Shown here one piece after another: positions 25,272-33,512 of a stretch of 64,000 bases of DNA. This DNA is from QHXW01 sp035297145 (lineage in GTDB: Bacteria; Acidobacteriota; Terriglobia; Bryobacterales; Bryobacteraceae), in assembly GCA_035297145.1 (NCBI GenBank), contig DATGZN010000054.1:124001-188000 (forward strand), given 5' to 3'. Below the pieces are notes generated by a model that was not told the DNA's origin, searched no databases, and saw only the letters and a program-made list of their open reading frames with translations. The translations under genes and the position numbers were made by a program. Within the stretch, counting starts at the first letter, position 1, and each line of letters starts with the position of its first letter.

Positions 25272-26120
25272 CTATTCTCCGGTGTGATGTAGTATCTCGT
25301 CCGCGACCTCTGCCACTACCTTCATTTCCGCTACGTCGTGCACACGCACGATGTGTGCCCCCGCGAGGATCGACGCCGTCACGGCTGCCGCCGTCGCAAA
25401 ACGTGTTTGCTCCTCGGTTTGTTGCGCTAGAAACGACTTGCGCGATGGTCCCACTAGCACCGGCAACTCCAATCTCGCCAGTTTCCCGAGTTGAGCTAGA
25501 ATCTCCGAGTTCTGCTCCTTGCGTTTGCCGAATCCGATTCCTGGATCGATCACCATGCGCGACCGGTCGACTCCCGCGTGCCGTGCGCGGCTGACCGTGG
25601 CCTCGAGTTCGTGCGCAATGGTCCCCATCACGTCGCGCAGCGGTGGCAGCTTGGCCCAACTCTCGGGACGGCCGCGCATGTGATTCAGGATCAGGCCCGC
25701 ATCGAATTGCACGGCGACCTTCGCCAGGTGCGGCTCGAAAGTAAGCCCTGTGGGATCGTTGATGACTTCCGCACCGTGCTCGATCGCGAGTTCCGCAACC
25801 TCGGCTTTATAAGTATCGACCGAGAGCGGTATCGTCAGTTTTCCACGCAATCGCTTCAGTACAGGGATCAGGCGCCGGATCTCCTCCGCCGCTGAGATCG
25901 GCGCTACGCCTGGTTTGGTCGATTCCGCGCCCACGTCGATGATGTCCGCGCCCTGCTCCTCAATCTCGATGGCGCGGGCAAACGCGCGGTCCGGGTCGAG
26001 AAACTTGCCGCCATCGGAAAACGAGTCCGGCGTTACATTGAGTACGCCCATGATGAGCGTGCGCTCGCCTAGCTTGAGCTCGCGCGCTTTCAGTTTCCAG
26101 ACTGCGGGTCGCCGCGTCAT
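25272..26120 (-). CDS. folP: Dihydropteroate synthase
   Basis: The start is set at ATG 26120, which overlaps the stop of the HNH gene as ATGA and gives 282 residues, the usual length; a longer frame reaching 26207 would add 29 unrelated residues. Family motifs are intact: IMGVLNVTPDSFSDGG, DVGAESTKPG, INDPTGL, DPGIGFGK, GPSRKSF and a final RVHDV. The enzyme joins p-aminobenzoate to 6-hydroxymethyl-dihydropterin diphosphate in folate synthesis and is the sulfonamide target. It is co-transcribed with the HNH gene and probably pheST. Confidence 0.95.
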   Translation of the reverse strand: MTRRPAVWKLKARELKLGERTLIMGVLNVTPDSFSDGGKFLDPDRAFARAIEIEEQGADIIDVGAESTKPGVAPISAAEEIRRLIPVLKRLRGKLTIPLSVDTYKAEVAELAIEHGAEVINDPTGLTFEPHLAKVAVQFDAGLILNHMRGRPESWAKLPPLRDVMGTIAHELEATVSRARHAGVDRSRMVIDPGIGFGKRKEQNSEILAQLGKLARLELPVLVGPSRKSFLAQQTEEQTRFATAAAVTASILAGAHIVRVHDVAEMKVVAEVADEILHHTGE

Positions 26121-26587
26121 GATTTTGTGGCCAGCCTCGTCCGCAACTCCGCGGTTGCCGCGCGATGACATTTCAAGCAGAGCGTGCGCATATTCGCTAA
26201 GTCGCATTCGCCGCCACCTTCAGCCACGGGAACGACGTGGTCGGCATCCCACAGGCTGCGGCGCCAGTCCTCTTTCAACTTCCATTCTTTCAGAAATTGG
26301 CGGCGCGCCCGGTAGTCGAGCTTGCGAAATTCTTTCCGCAGAGACTCTGTCGAGATGCCGCACACGGCGCACACTCCGCGATCGCGCGCCAAAACCTGCT
26401 CGCGCAAATAGCCGGGGTCCGTGCGCAATTTCCACTCGTGCACACAATCCGGTGAGCAGAACGTGCGCCGGCCGCGCGGCACTTCGATGGCGCACCATCG
26501 GCACAACGCACGGCCATTCTGCCCTCTCGGCAGCGAGCGCAGTTCCGCCCAGCCGCCTTTGCTGACCCTCTGTCGACTGGGCGTCAA
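26117..26587 (-). CDS. HNH endonuclease-domain protein
   Basis: The C-terminal half has an HNH/zinc motif: CAVCGIST, WDADHVVPVAEGGGECDLANM and RTLCLKCHRAAT, with paired cysteines holding zinc. An extra N-terminal zinc-knuckle-like stretch (CRWCAIEVPRGRRTFCSPDC) precedes it. The likely start is TTG 26587, two bases past the pheT stop; an ATG at 26689 exists but would overlap pheT by about 100 bp. The gene is wedged between pheT and folP with overlaps on both sides, so it is expressed with housekeeping genes. Whether it cuts DNA, and why it is here, is unknown. Confidence 0.75.
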   Translation of the reverse strand: MTPSRQRVSKGGWAELRSLPRGQNGRALCRWCAIEVPRGRRTFCSPDCVHEWKLRTDPGYLREQVLARDRGVCAVCGISTESLRKEFRKLDYRARRQFLKEWKLKEDWRRSLWDADHVVPVAEGGGECDLANMRTLCLKCHRAATAELRTRLATKS

Positions 26588-26588
26588 G

Positions 26589-28877
26589 TCAAACTCGCAG
26601 CTCGTAACCGAGCCCGCGCATGCCCTCGATGATCCGCGCGCGGATGGCCCCGGCTTCTTCCGAGGAAAGCGTGCGCTCGGGCGACCCAACAGTCAGCCGG
26701 AACGAAACGCTCTTCGTATTCTCGGGAAGCGGCGGTCCGGAATATTGCCGCACATATTCGATGGATTCCAGCAGTTCTCCCGCGAATTCCTTGAGTTTAC
26801 TTTGCAAATCCGCCACCAGTTCCCGGGCTCCCGCGATCACCGAGAGATCGAACTGGCTCGAAGGATAACGCCGCAAGGGTGTGTACGTTTTATCCCGCGA
26901 CCGGAGCTTCTGCACAACTTCCAAATCCAGGTCGAGCACAGCCGCACGGCCTTCGAGCAGGTTCGGATACAGCTCGAACATCCGTCCCACTCGCTTCCCG
27001 CGCCACAAAATCTCCCCGGAACGGGCGGGATGTTCATACGCGCGTGCTGCCCCCGGACAAGTTTCCGCTCCCGGCATCAAGCATTCCGCCGTCCGCTTCA
27101 GCTCGAACAGATCCGCCCCATCCCCCTCTTTGCTGTAAATGGCGGCTACCAGGTGCGTGATCTCGCGCGGCAATCCGGAAGGCTGTTTATGGATCTCGCG
27201 CCCGATTTCGAACAGCCGGAACGCGTCGAAATGCTTCCGGTTCTGCGTGATGTTGCCGTAAATCTCGGGAAGGAGCGACATTCGCAACAGGTTTTGATCC
27301 GATGCGATCGGATTCGCGACGCGCACGTGATCATCTGGCTCAAACCCGAACTTTCGCGCCAGGTCTTCGCTGACGAACGAGTAGTTGTGGACTTCTGTGA
27401 ACCCTTGCGCCGTGAACATAGCGCGCGCCGCACGGTGGAATGCGCGCGATTCCTCTTGCAGCGGTACCGTGTCCAAAACGGCCGGAGCCACGGGCGTAAT
27501 CGAATCGTAGCCCACCATGCGCCCGACCTCTTCCACCAGATCGTCCTTGAGTGAGATGTCTTTCGTTGCGCGCCACGATGGGATCGTGACCAAGAGGACG
27601 TCGGGCCGGACTTCGCGCACGCCAAATCCCAGGCTCTGCAGGATGTCGCGAATCTCGGCGCCCGCAACTTCGCGCCCCAGCTTCCGCACGACCCACTCGA
27701 TCGGCAGCTCGACCTCGGGCGGCTCAGGCAGCGGGCGCTTCTGATCGACCAAGCCACCCACCAAACGCGCACCCGGCGAGACTTCTTGCATCAATTCCAC
27801 GACGCGCGCTAGGCCGCGCACGGTGTTGACGGGGTCCTGCGATTTTTCAAACCGCATCGAGGCGTCGGTGCGCAGCTTGATGTCCACCGAGGTGCGGCGA
27901 ACGCTCGCCGCCTGAAAATTGCCGCTCTCGAAAACAACGTTTGTGGTTTTCTCTGAAATCGCGGTACCCAGGCCGCCAATCACGCCGGCAATCCCGATCG
28001 TTCCCGCGGCATCCGCGATCACCAGGTTGCTCGGCTTAAGCGCATACTCTTCCTCGTTCAGCGCCACAATGCGCTCGCCATCCCTTGCCGGACGGACGAA
28101 GATGGTGTCGCCGTTCAGCCGGTCGCGATCATACGCATGCATCGGCTGAGCCAGTTCGGCCATGATGTAATTCGTCAGGTCAACGATATTGTTGATGGGA
28201 TTCAGACCGATGGCGCTCAACCGGTACTGGAGCCAAAGCGGCGACGGCGCCACCTTCACGTTTTCGAAAACTAACGCGCTGAAACGCGCGCACAAATCGA
28301 AATCCGCAATCGCGACCTTCACTGGCGACGGCCCGCCGGGAAGAAGTTCCAGCTTCACTGGATCGCCGAGACTGCGCCGCGAGATCGCCGCAACCTCTCG
28401 CGCCATACCGAAATGCCCCCACAAATCCGGCCGGTGGTTGATGGACTTGTTATCGATCTCGATCACACTATCGGGCTCGCAGCCGGCAATCGCCGCGCCT
28501 TCGACAATCCCATCGCCATCGCGATTGATGCCGAGTTCGGCGCCGCTGGCCAGCATACCGTCGCTCTCGATTCCGTGGATGATTTTCTTTCCCAACGGCA
28601 CATAAACCGTTGTCAAACCCGCACGGCAGTTGGACGCGCCGCAGACCACCGTCTTCGCACCATACTTGCTCGTCTCGACGCGCGCCTTCACGTTATGCGA
28701 ATTCGCAATGGGCTCGACCGACTCCACTCGCGCCGCACATGCGGAGCCCAGGTATGCGCCCACCTCCTCGATCCCCTCGCACTCCGCCGTCTTCATGGTG
28801 ATGAGGGCTTCGAGCTTCGCGGGCAGGATGTCCAACCCGTCGACGTATTCGCGAATCCAGTTATAAGAGAATTTCAA
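26589..28877 (-). CDS. pheT: Phenylalanine-tRNA ligase beta subunit
   Basis: The 762-aa protein contains, in order, an EMAP/tRNA-binding domain (about residues 40-150), a B3/B4 editing domain, a B5 domain (near 400-475), the catalytic-like core and a C-terminal FDX-ACB anticodon-binding domain (PLRRYPSSQFDLSVI). Length is normal. It starts at a TTG 33 bp after the pheS stop; the gap is a GCAGAG-type repeat that also supplies a weak ribosome site. It forms the alpha2-beta2 enzyme with PheS. Confidence 0.95.
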   Translation of the reverse strand: MKFSYNWIREYVDGLDILPAKLEALITMKTAECEGIEEVGAYLGSACAARVESVEPIANSHNVKARVETSKYGAKTVVCGASNCRAGLTTVYVPLGKKIIHGIESDGMLASGAELGINRDGDGIVEGAAIAGCEPDSVIEIDNKSINHRPDLWGHFGMAREVAAISRRSLGDPVKLELLPGGPSPVKVAIADFDLCARFSALVFENVKVAPSPLWLQYRLSAIGLNPINNIVDLTNYIMAELAQPMHAYDRDRLNGDTIFVRPARDGERIVALNEEEYALKPSNLVIADAAGTIGIAGVIGGLGTAISEKTTNVVFESGNFQAASVRRTSVDIKLRTDASMRFEKSQDPVNTVRGLARVVELMQEVSPGARLVGGLVDQKRPLPEPPEVELPIEWVVRKLGREVAGAEIRDILQSLGFGVREVRPDVLLVTIPSWRATKDISLKDDLVEEVGRMVGYDSITPVAPAVLDTVPLQEESRAFHRAARAMFTAQGFTEVHNYSFVSEDLARKFGFEPDDHVRVANPIASDQNLLRMSLLPEIYGNITQNRKHFDAFRLFEIGREIHKQPSGLPREITHLVAAIYSKEGDGADLFELKRTAECLMPGAETCPGAARAYEHPARSGEILWRGKRVGRMFELYPNLLEGRAAVLDLDLEVVQKLRSRDKTYTPLRRYPSSQFDLSVIAGARELVADLQSKLKEFAGELLESIEYVRQYSGPPLPENTKSVSFRLTVGSPERTLSSEEAGAIRARIIEGMRGLGYELRV

Positions 28878-28879
28878 AC

Positions 28880-28908
28880 TTCTCTGCGCCTCTGCGTCTC
28901 TGCGGTCA
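28880..28908. repeat. GCAGAG-type tandem-like repeat between pheS and pheT
   Basis: On the minus strand this 29-bp gap reads as three imperfect units of CGCAGAG(A/G) after TGACCG. Very similar sequences are dispersed in intergenic DNA of several phyla, so this is probably a copy of that element. Confidence 0.5.
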
Positions 28909-28910
28909 AA

Positions 28911-29933
28911 TTAGAATTGTTGCAGGAAACGTAAGTCCCCGCTCTGTAGCAGGCGGATGTCCTCGATGCCGTAGCGCATCATCACCAGCCGTGTCAGTCC
29001 CAACCCGAAAGCAAATCCGTTCCATTCCTCAGGATCGATACCGCTCATACGGAGCACGTTGGGATTCACCAGGCCGCAACCCAGCTGCTCCACCCAGCCG
29101 CTGTGTTTGCACACCGGGCAACCTTCGCCGCCGCAGATAAAGCATTGAATGTCGAGCTCAAATCCCGGCTCAACAAACGGAAAGAATCCCGGCCGCAACC
29201 GAACCGAGACTTCACGCCGGAACACCTCGCGCAGCAGCGTCTTCATGAAATACAGAAGATGCGCCACCGAAACATCGCGATCGATCATCATGCCCTCGAT
29301 TTGGCAAAACGTGTGCTCGTGCGACGCGTCCACGCTCTCGTTGCGAAATGCGCGTCCGGGCGCAATCATGCGCAGCGGCGGCCGGAACCGCTCCATTCCC
29401 CGCACCTGGACTGGCGAGGTGTGCGTCCGCAGAAGATTGCCGTCCGTCAGCCAGAACGTGTCCTGCGTATCACGCGCCGGGTGCTCCCGCGGAATGTTCA
29501 ACGCGTCGAAATTGTGATATTCAGTCTCGACTTCGGGCCCATCGAGCACCATAAACCCAAGCGACACAAAGAGATCCTCAATCTCCATCTGGATCTGGGT
29601 GATGGGATGCAGGCTTCCCGGCCGGGGTCCTGGCGCCGGGATCGTGAGATCTACCCATTCCGCATCCAGCCGCGCCGTCAGCTTGGCCTCATCGAACTTG
29701 CTTTTCCGCCGCTCGAAAGCCTCTTCCAGCGCTTGTTTGGCGGCATTCAGCAGCTTTCCTGCGCGCGCGCGCTCATCGGAAGCGAGCTTGCCCATCTCCT
29801 TACTGATCTGCGCCAGCGCCCCTTTGCGTCCAAGGGCTTCCACGCGAACGGCGTCAAGTTCCTCGACGGAGCGGGCAGCCTCGATGCGAGCGCACGCATC
29901 CGCTTGCAGCGCGCGAATTTCCTCTTCTAACAT
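28911..29933 (-). CDS. pheS: Phenylalanine-tRNA ligase alpha subunit
   Basis: The 340-aa protein has the N-terminal coiled-coil arm (residues 1-85) and the class II aminoacyl-tRNA synthetase core: motif 2-type APGRAFRNES with DASHEHTFCQIEG, and motif 3 GFAFGLGLTRLVMMRYGI. It also has a zinc-like cluster CFICGGEGCPVCKHSGW seen in many PheS proteins. It charges tRNA-Phe together with PheT. Its ATG at 29933 is 68 bp from the divergent pdxR gene. Confidence 0.95.
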   Translation of the reverse strand: MLEEEIRALQADACARIEAARSVEELDAVRVEALGRKGALAQISKEMGKLASDERARAGKLLNAAKQALEEAFERRKSKFDEAKLTARLDAEWVDLTIPAPGPRPGSLHPITQIQMEIEDLFVSLGFMVLDGPEVETEYHNFDALNIPREHPARDTQDTFWLTDGNLLRTHTSPVQVRGMERFRPPLRMIAPGRAFRNESVDASHEHTFCQIEGMMIDRDVSVAHLLYFMKTLLREVFRREVSVRLRPGFFPFVEPGFELDIQCFICGGEGCPVCKHSGWVEQLGCGLVNPNVLRMSGIDPEEWNGFAFGLGLTRLVMMRYGIEDIRLLQSGDLRFLQQF

Positions 29934-29963
29934 GAACCGAACATTTTAGCAGCATTGATTGGA

Positions 29964-29992
29964 TTGCGTCTGCCAGTCCAAAATGGTATGTT
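29964..29992 (+). promoter_or_regulatory. Promoter of pdxR, apparently leaderless
   Basis: TTGCGT (29964-29969), a 17-bp spacer and TATGTT (29987-29992) lie so close to the GTG at 30002 that the transcript would begin within a few bases of the start codon. No ribosome site is visible. The pair TTGGA/TCCAA brackets the -35 region and may be an operator half-site pair. Confidence 0.45.
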
Positions 29993-30001
29993 TTACGTGA
30001 A

Positions 30002-31474
30002 GTGATTTCCCAACCGCGGCTAGACCCTCAGTCCGAAGTGCCCCTGTATCAGCAACTCTACCGGCATTTCACCGAGCTGATTCGATCAGGCTCGCTAAAG
30101 CGCGGTGAGCGACTGCCACCCACTCGCGAATTGGCTGGCCTACTTGGACTGAACCGAACAACTGTCTCTGCCGCTTATGAGCTTTTGGAAGCGGATGGTT
30201 TAATTGCCGGCCATGTCGGACGCGGAAGTTACGTTACAGGCGGCGAAACTCCTGGCGTCGAAGGTCTGAATTGGAGTGCGATTCTGGAGCCAGTTGCCGC
30301 GAGCGCGGCCCAACCAGTCGTTGCTGGCGCCATCAGCTTTGCCGTTTCCCGTCCATCCGAGGACCTGTTTCCCGTGGATGATTTTCGCGCCAGCTGCCGG
30401 GAAGTGATGGCGGGCGCGGATTTTGCCTCGGTGCTGCAACTCGGTTCTCCCGGAGGATACGAGCCGCTGCGGCAGTACCTGATCGAAGCCGCGCAGCAAG
30501 AAGGTGTGATGCGTCCGGGCGACGACCTCATGATCACCAGCGGCTGCCAGCAGGCACTGGATCTCGTGCGCGGCGTGCTGCTCCGGCCGGGAGATCGTGT
30601 CGTGGTGGAAGAGCCCGTTTTTCCAGGATTGAAGAACCTTTTCGTCAAAGGCGGCGCGGAACTGGTTGGCATTCCGGTGAATGCCGACGGCGTGGATCTT
30701 TTGCAACTCGAGCGAGCACTGGCGAAGGCGGCGGCGAAGGCAGTTGTCGTCACCTCGAATTTTCAGAATCCGACCGGCGCCACTCTGAGTCGGGATGCGC
30801 GCACAACTGTTTTGAGGCTGGCGCGTGCAGCGGGTGCGGCGCTTATCGAAAACGATATCTATGGGCAGTTGCGCTATGAAGGCGCACCGGTCCCCACCAT
30901 CAAGCAAATGGACGAGACCGGCGACACCATCCTGTTGCGGAGTTTTTCGAAAATCTCATTTCCCGGGCTGCGCGTCGGGTGGGCAATCGGTCCCCGCGCT
31001 TTTATTGCGCGCATGATGGAAGCCAAGCATCTGTCTGATCTGCATAGCGATCAGCTCTCGCAAGCCGCGTTGTTGCGCTTTGCTGTGACGGGGCGCCTGG
31101 AAGCGCATCACCAGCGTGTGTTGAAGTCCGGCGCGGAGCGTCTGGCGGCAACACTGACCGCGTGCCAGCGTTACCTGCCGGAGGGAACTGAGTTCACGCG
31201 CCCGCAGGGTGGAATGAATCTTTGGATTCGTCTGCCCGAGCCGCTGGATACCGGCGAACTACTGGCGCGTGCACAACGCGAAGGCGTGACCTACCTGCCC
31301 GGAAAGTATTTCAGCGTCAACCGGCCGCAACCGGGGGCGCTGCGCTTGAGTTTTGCTGGTCTTGAGCCCGCGCAGATTGAAAAGGGCGTGAGGATTCTGG
31401 GAGAGATTTTTTCTAGCGAGTTGGAAAGGCTGCGGGGCGCCTGGAACCGGGAACCCGTGCCCGCCATGGTTTGA
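30002..31474 (+). CDS. pdxR: MocR/GntR-family regulator of vitamin B6 synthesis
   Basis: The 490-aa protein has an N-terminal GntR-type winged helix (LYRHFTELIRSGSLKRGERL, LAGLLGLNRTTVSAAYELL) and a large aminotransferase-like domain with the PLP lysine in LRSFSKISFPGLRVGW. Proteins with this architecture that precede pdxST are PdxR: they sense pyridoxal phosphate and activate pdxS-pdxT. The pdxS gene begins 18 bp downstream on the same strand here, rather than divergently as in many species. Start is a GTG. Confidence 0.9.
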   Translation: MISQPRLDPQSEVPLYQQLYRHFTELIRSGSLKRGERLPPTRELAGLLGLNRTTVSAAYELLEADGLIAGHVGRGSYVTGGETPGVEGLNWSAILEPVAASAAQPVVAGAISFAVSRPSEDLFPVDDFRASCREVMAGADFASVLQLGSPGGYEPLRQYLIEAAQQEGVMRPGDDLMITSGCQQALDLVRGVLLRPGDRVVVEEPVFPGLKNLFVKGGAELVGIPVNADGVDLLQLERALAKAAAKAVVVTSNFQNPTGATLSRDARTTVLRLARAAGAALIENDIYGQLRYEGAPVPTIKQMDETGDTILLRSFSKISFPGLRVGWAIGPRAFIARMMEAKHLSDLHSDQLSQAALLRFAVTGRLEAHHQRVLKSGAERLAATLTACQRYLPEGTEFTRPQGGMNLWIRLPEPLDTGELLARAQREGVTYLPGKYFSVNRPQPGALRLSFAGLEPAQIEKGVRILGEIFSSELERLRGAWNREPVPAMV

Positions 31475-31492
31475 AATCGAACAGGAGAGCTT

Positions 31493-32377
31493 ATGTATTT
31501 GGACGACACATTTCGTGTAAAGGTTGGGTTGGCGGAAATGCTCAAGGGCGGCGTCATCATGGACGTCACCAACGCCGAGCAGGCGCTGATCGCTGAGAAG
31601 GCAGGCGCAACCGCAGTTATGGCGCTGGAACGCGTTCCCGCGGACATCCGTAAAGAGGGCGGGGTTGCACGCATGGCGCCCATCAGCAAGATCCGCGAGA
31701 TCATGCAGACGGTCAGCATCCCGGTGATGGCGAAGGCGCGCATCGGCCACTTTATGGAGGCGCGGATCCTCGAAGTATTGGGCGTGGACTATGTCGACGA
31801 GAGCGAGGTTCTCACGCCCGCCGACGAAGAGCACCACATCGATAAGCGCGGCTTCAAAGTTCCGTTCGTTTGCGGCGCCCGTAATCTGGGCGAGGCGCTG
31901 CGGCGGATCGCCGAAGGGGCGGCCATGATTCGCACCAAGGGCGAAGCCGGCTCGGGCAATATCGTCGAGGCGGTGCGGCACATGCGCACGATTCAGAAAG
32001 AAATGAAGCAGCTCACGGTGCTCGGCAAGGAAGAACTGGTGGCGGAGTCCAAGAAACTGCAAGCGCCACTGGAGTTAGTGGAGCACGTGGCGCAACATGG
32101 CAAGCTGCCGGTGCCCAATTTCTCCGCGGGCGGTATCGCGACTCCGGCCGACGCCGCGCTCGTGATGCAACTAGGCGCCGAAGCCGTGTTCGTGGGCTCA
32201 GGGATTTTCAAATCCGACGATCCCGAAGCGCGGGCGCGGGCTGTGGTGAAAGCCGCGACCTATTTCAACGATCCGCAGAAGCTGCTGGAAGCCAGCGAAG
32301 GGCTGGGCATCGGCATGCACGGAATCGATATCTCAAAATTGCAGGAATCGGAGCTGTTGCAAACCCGGGGCTGGTAG
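31493..32377 (+). CDS. pdxS: Pyridoxal 5'-phosphate synthase lyase subunit
   Basis: The 294-aa protein is nearly textbook PdxS: KVGLAEMLKGGVIMDVTNAE, VMALERVPADIRKEGGVARM, the active-site VMAKARIGHFMEARI, and NFSAGGIATPADAALMQ-like glycine-rich region. It makes PLP from ribose 5-phosphate, glyceraldehyde 3-phosphate and ammonia supplied by PdxT. A CAGGAGAG ribosome site precedes the ATG. The next gene, pdxT, begins directly after its stop codon. Confidence 0.97.
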   Translation: MYLDDTFRVKVGLAEMLKGGVIMDVTNAEQALIAEKAGATAVMALERVPADIRKEGGVARMAPISKIREIMQTVSIPVMAKARIGHFMEARILEVLGVDYVDESEVLTPADEEHHIDKRGFKVPFVCGARNLGEALRRIAEGAAMIRTKGEAGSGNIVEAVRHMRTIQKEMKQLTVLGKEELVAESKKLQAPLELVEHVAQHGKLPVPNFSAGGIATPADAALVMQLGAEAVFVGSGIFKSDDPEARARAVVKAATYFNDPQKLLEASEGLGIGMHGIDISKLQESELLQTRGW

Positions 32378-32956
32378 ATGAAGAAGATAGGGGTGCTGGC
32401 ACTACAGGGCGATTTCGAAGCGCACAGCCAGGCTCTCGCGCGGGCGGGAGCCGAGCCGGTGCTCACCCGCACAGCCGCCGACCTCGAAACCCTGGATGGA
32501 CTCGTGATCCCGGGCGGCGAAAGCACCACCATGCTGAAGCTGATGGCCATCGAAAACCTGTTCGACCCCCTCGCCGACTTCGGCCGCCGCCGGCCCATCT
32601 TCGGCACATGTGCTGGAGCCATCCTGCTGGCCAGCGACGTCACTCACCCGGCCCAGCAAAGCCTTGGGTTGATGAATTTGACCGTGGAGCGAAACGGCTA
32701 TGGCCGCCAGATCGATAGCCGTGTCGCTCATGTTGCACCAGCGCCGGAATTCGAGCAACGCACGCGCTCCGGCGAACTCGAGGCCGTGTTCATTCGCGCG
32801 CCTATCATTCGCCGCGTGGGGCCAGAGGCCCACGTGCTGGCGACTTACCAAGGCGACCCCGTGCTTGTGGAACAGGGCCGCCACCTCGTGGCTACCTTTC
32901 ACCCGGAGCTAAGCTCGGATTCACGGGTCCACGAGTTTTTCCTATCTAAACTGTGA
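32378..32956 (+). CDS. pdxT: Pyridoxal 5'-phosphate synthase glutaminase subunit
   Basis: The 192-aa class I glutaminase has VLALQGDFEAHSQAL, the GGESTTM oxyanion region, nucleophile Cys in FGTCAGAILLA, and the His/Glu pair in TFHPELSSD. It hydrolyses glutamine and channels ammonia to PdxS. It begins immediately at the pdxS stop (TAG then ATG) and its own stop overlaps the phosphatase gene by GTGA. Confidence 0.97.
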   Translation: MKKIGVLALQGDFEAHSQALARAGAEPVLTRTAADLETLDGLVIPGGESTTMLKLMAIENLFDPLADFGRRRPIFGTCAGAILLASDVTHPAQQSLGLMNLTVERNGYGRQIDSRVAHVAPAPEFEQRTRSGELEAVFIRAPIIRRVGPEAHVLATYQGDPVLVEQGRHLVATFHPELSSDSRVHEFFLSKL

Positions 32957-33378
32957 AACGTGCTAAACGGAAACGCGTGCTCTTTGTTTGCATCGGCAAT
33001 TGCTGCCGCAGCCAGATGGCGGAAGGGTTCGCGCACGAATACGGCGCCGATATTGTCGCGGCCGAAAGCGCGGGGCTGGCGCCGGCGGGCATGGTAGTCG
33101 ACGAGACGGTCCGCGCTATGGCCGATAAGAGCGTCGATATCTCCGGCCAGTACTCCAAGGCCTTCCGCCTGGATGAGGCCAATGAATGCGATCTCGTGGT
33201 AAATATGAGCGGCGTGGGGCTGCCCGAGGGCGTCCAAACAACGGTGATCGAGTGGAATGTTCGCGATCCGATCGGGCAGTCCGATGAAGTGTACAAACAA
33301 GTGCGCGACCAGGTGGAAGCTTTGGTCACGGACCTGATCTGGAAATTGCGCGGCACACAGGCGCAGCGCCGAGTGTAA
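32953..33378 (+). CDS. Low-molecular-weight phosphotyrosine phosphatase / arsenate reductase family protein
   Basis: The 141-aa protein has the P-loop FVCIGNCCRSQMAEGF (CX5R with an additional Cys) and a late WNVRDPIGQSDEVY with the general-acid Asp. Both low-molecular-weight phosphatases and thioredoxin-linked arsenate reductases share this fold; the distal resolving cysteines typical of ArsC (around residues 82-89) are not seen, so phosphatase is the safer call. The GTG start overlaps the pdxT stop by 4 nt, so it is co-translated with vitamin B6 synthesis. Confidence 0.8.
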   Translation: MKRAKRKRVLFVCIGNCCRSQMAEGFAHEYGADIVAAESAGLAPAGMVVDETVRAMADKSVDISGQYSKAFRLDEANECDLVVNMSGVGLPEGVQTTVIEWNVRDPIGQSDEVYKQVRDQVEALVTDLIWKLRGTQAQRRV

Positions 33379-33443
33379 GCCAGTTTACCCAGCCCGTCCA
33401 GGCTAAGTAGGAATGTTGCTCCGCCCAAACCTCCGCGCAAACC

Positions 33444-33472
33444 TTGCCTCCTATGTGACATCCGCGTACAAT
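33444..33472 (+). promoter_or_regulatory. Sigma-70-like promoter
   Basis: TTGCCT (33444-33449) and TACAAT (33467-33472) are 17 bp apart, 41 nt ahead of the ATG at 33513. GGAGGAG at about 33500-33506 is a strong ribosome site. Confidence 0.6.
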
Positions 33473-33512
33473 CGTTGCCACTGGGCCGACTTCGGTTGTC
33501 GGAGGAGCTGAA

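Noticed and set aside
26421..27554. Long plus-strand open frame (377 codons) opposite pheT
   Set aside because: It is a shadow of the high-GC pheT coding frame; no family motif, no ribosome site, and the minus-strand protein is unmistakable.
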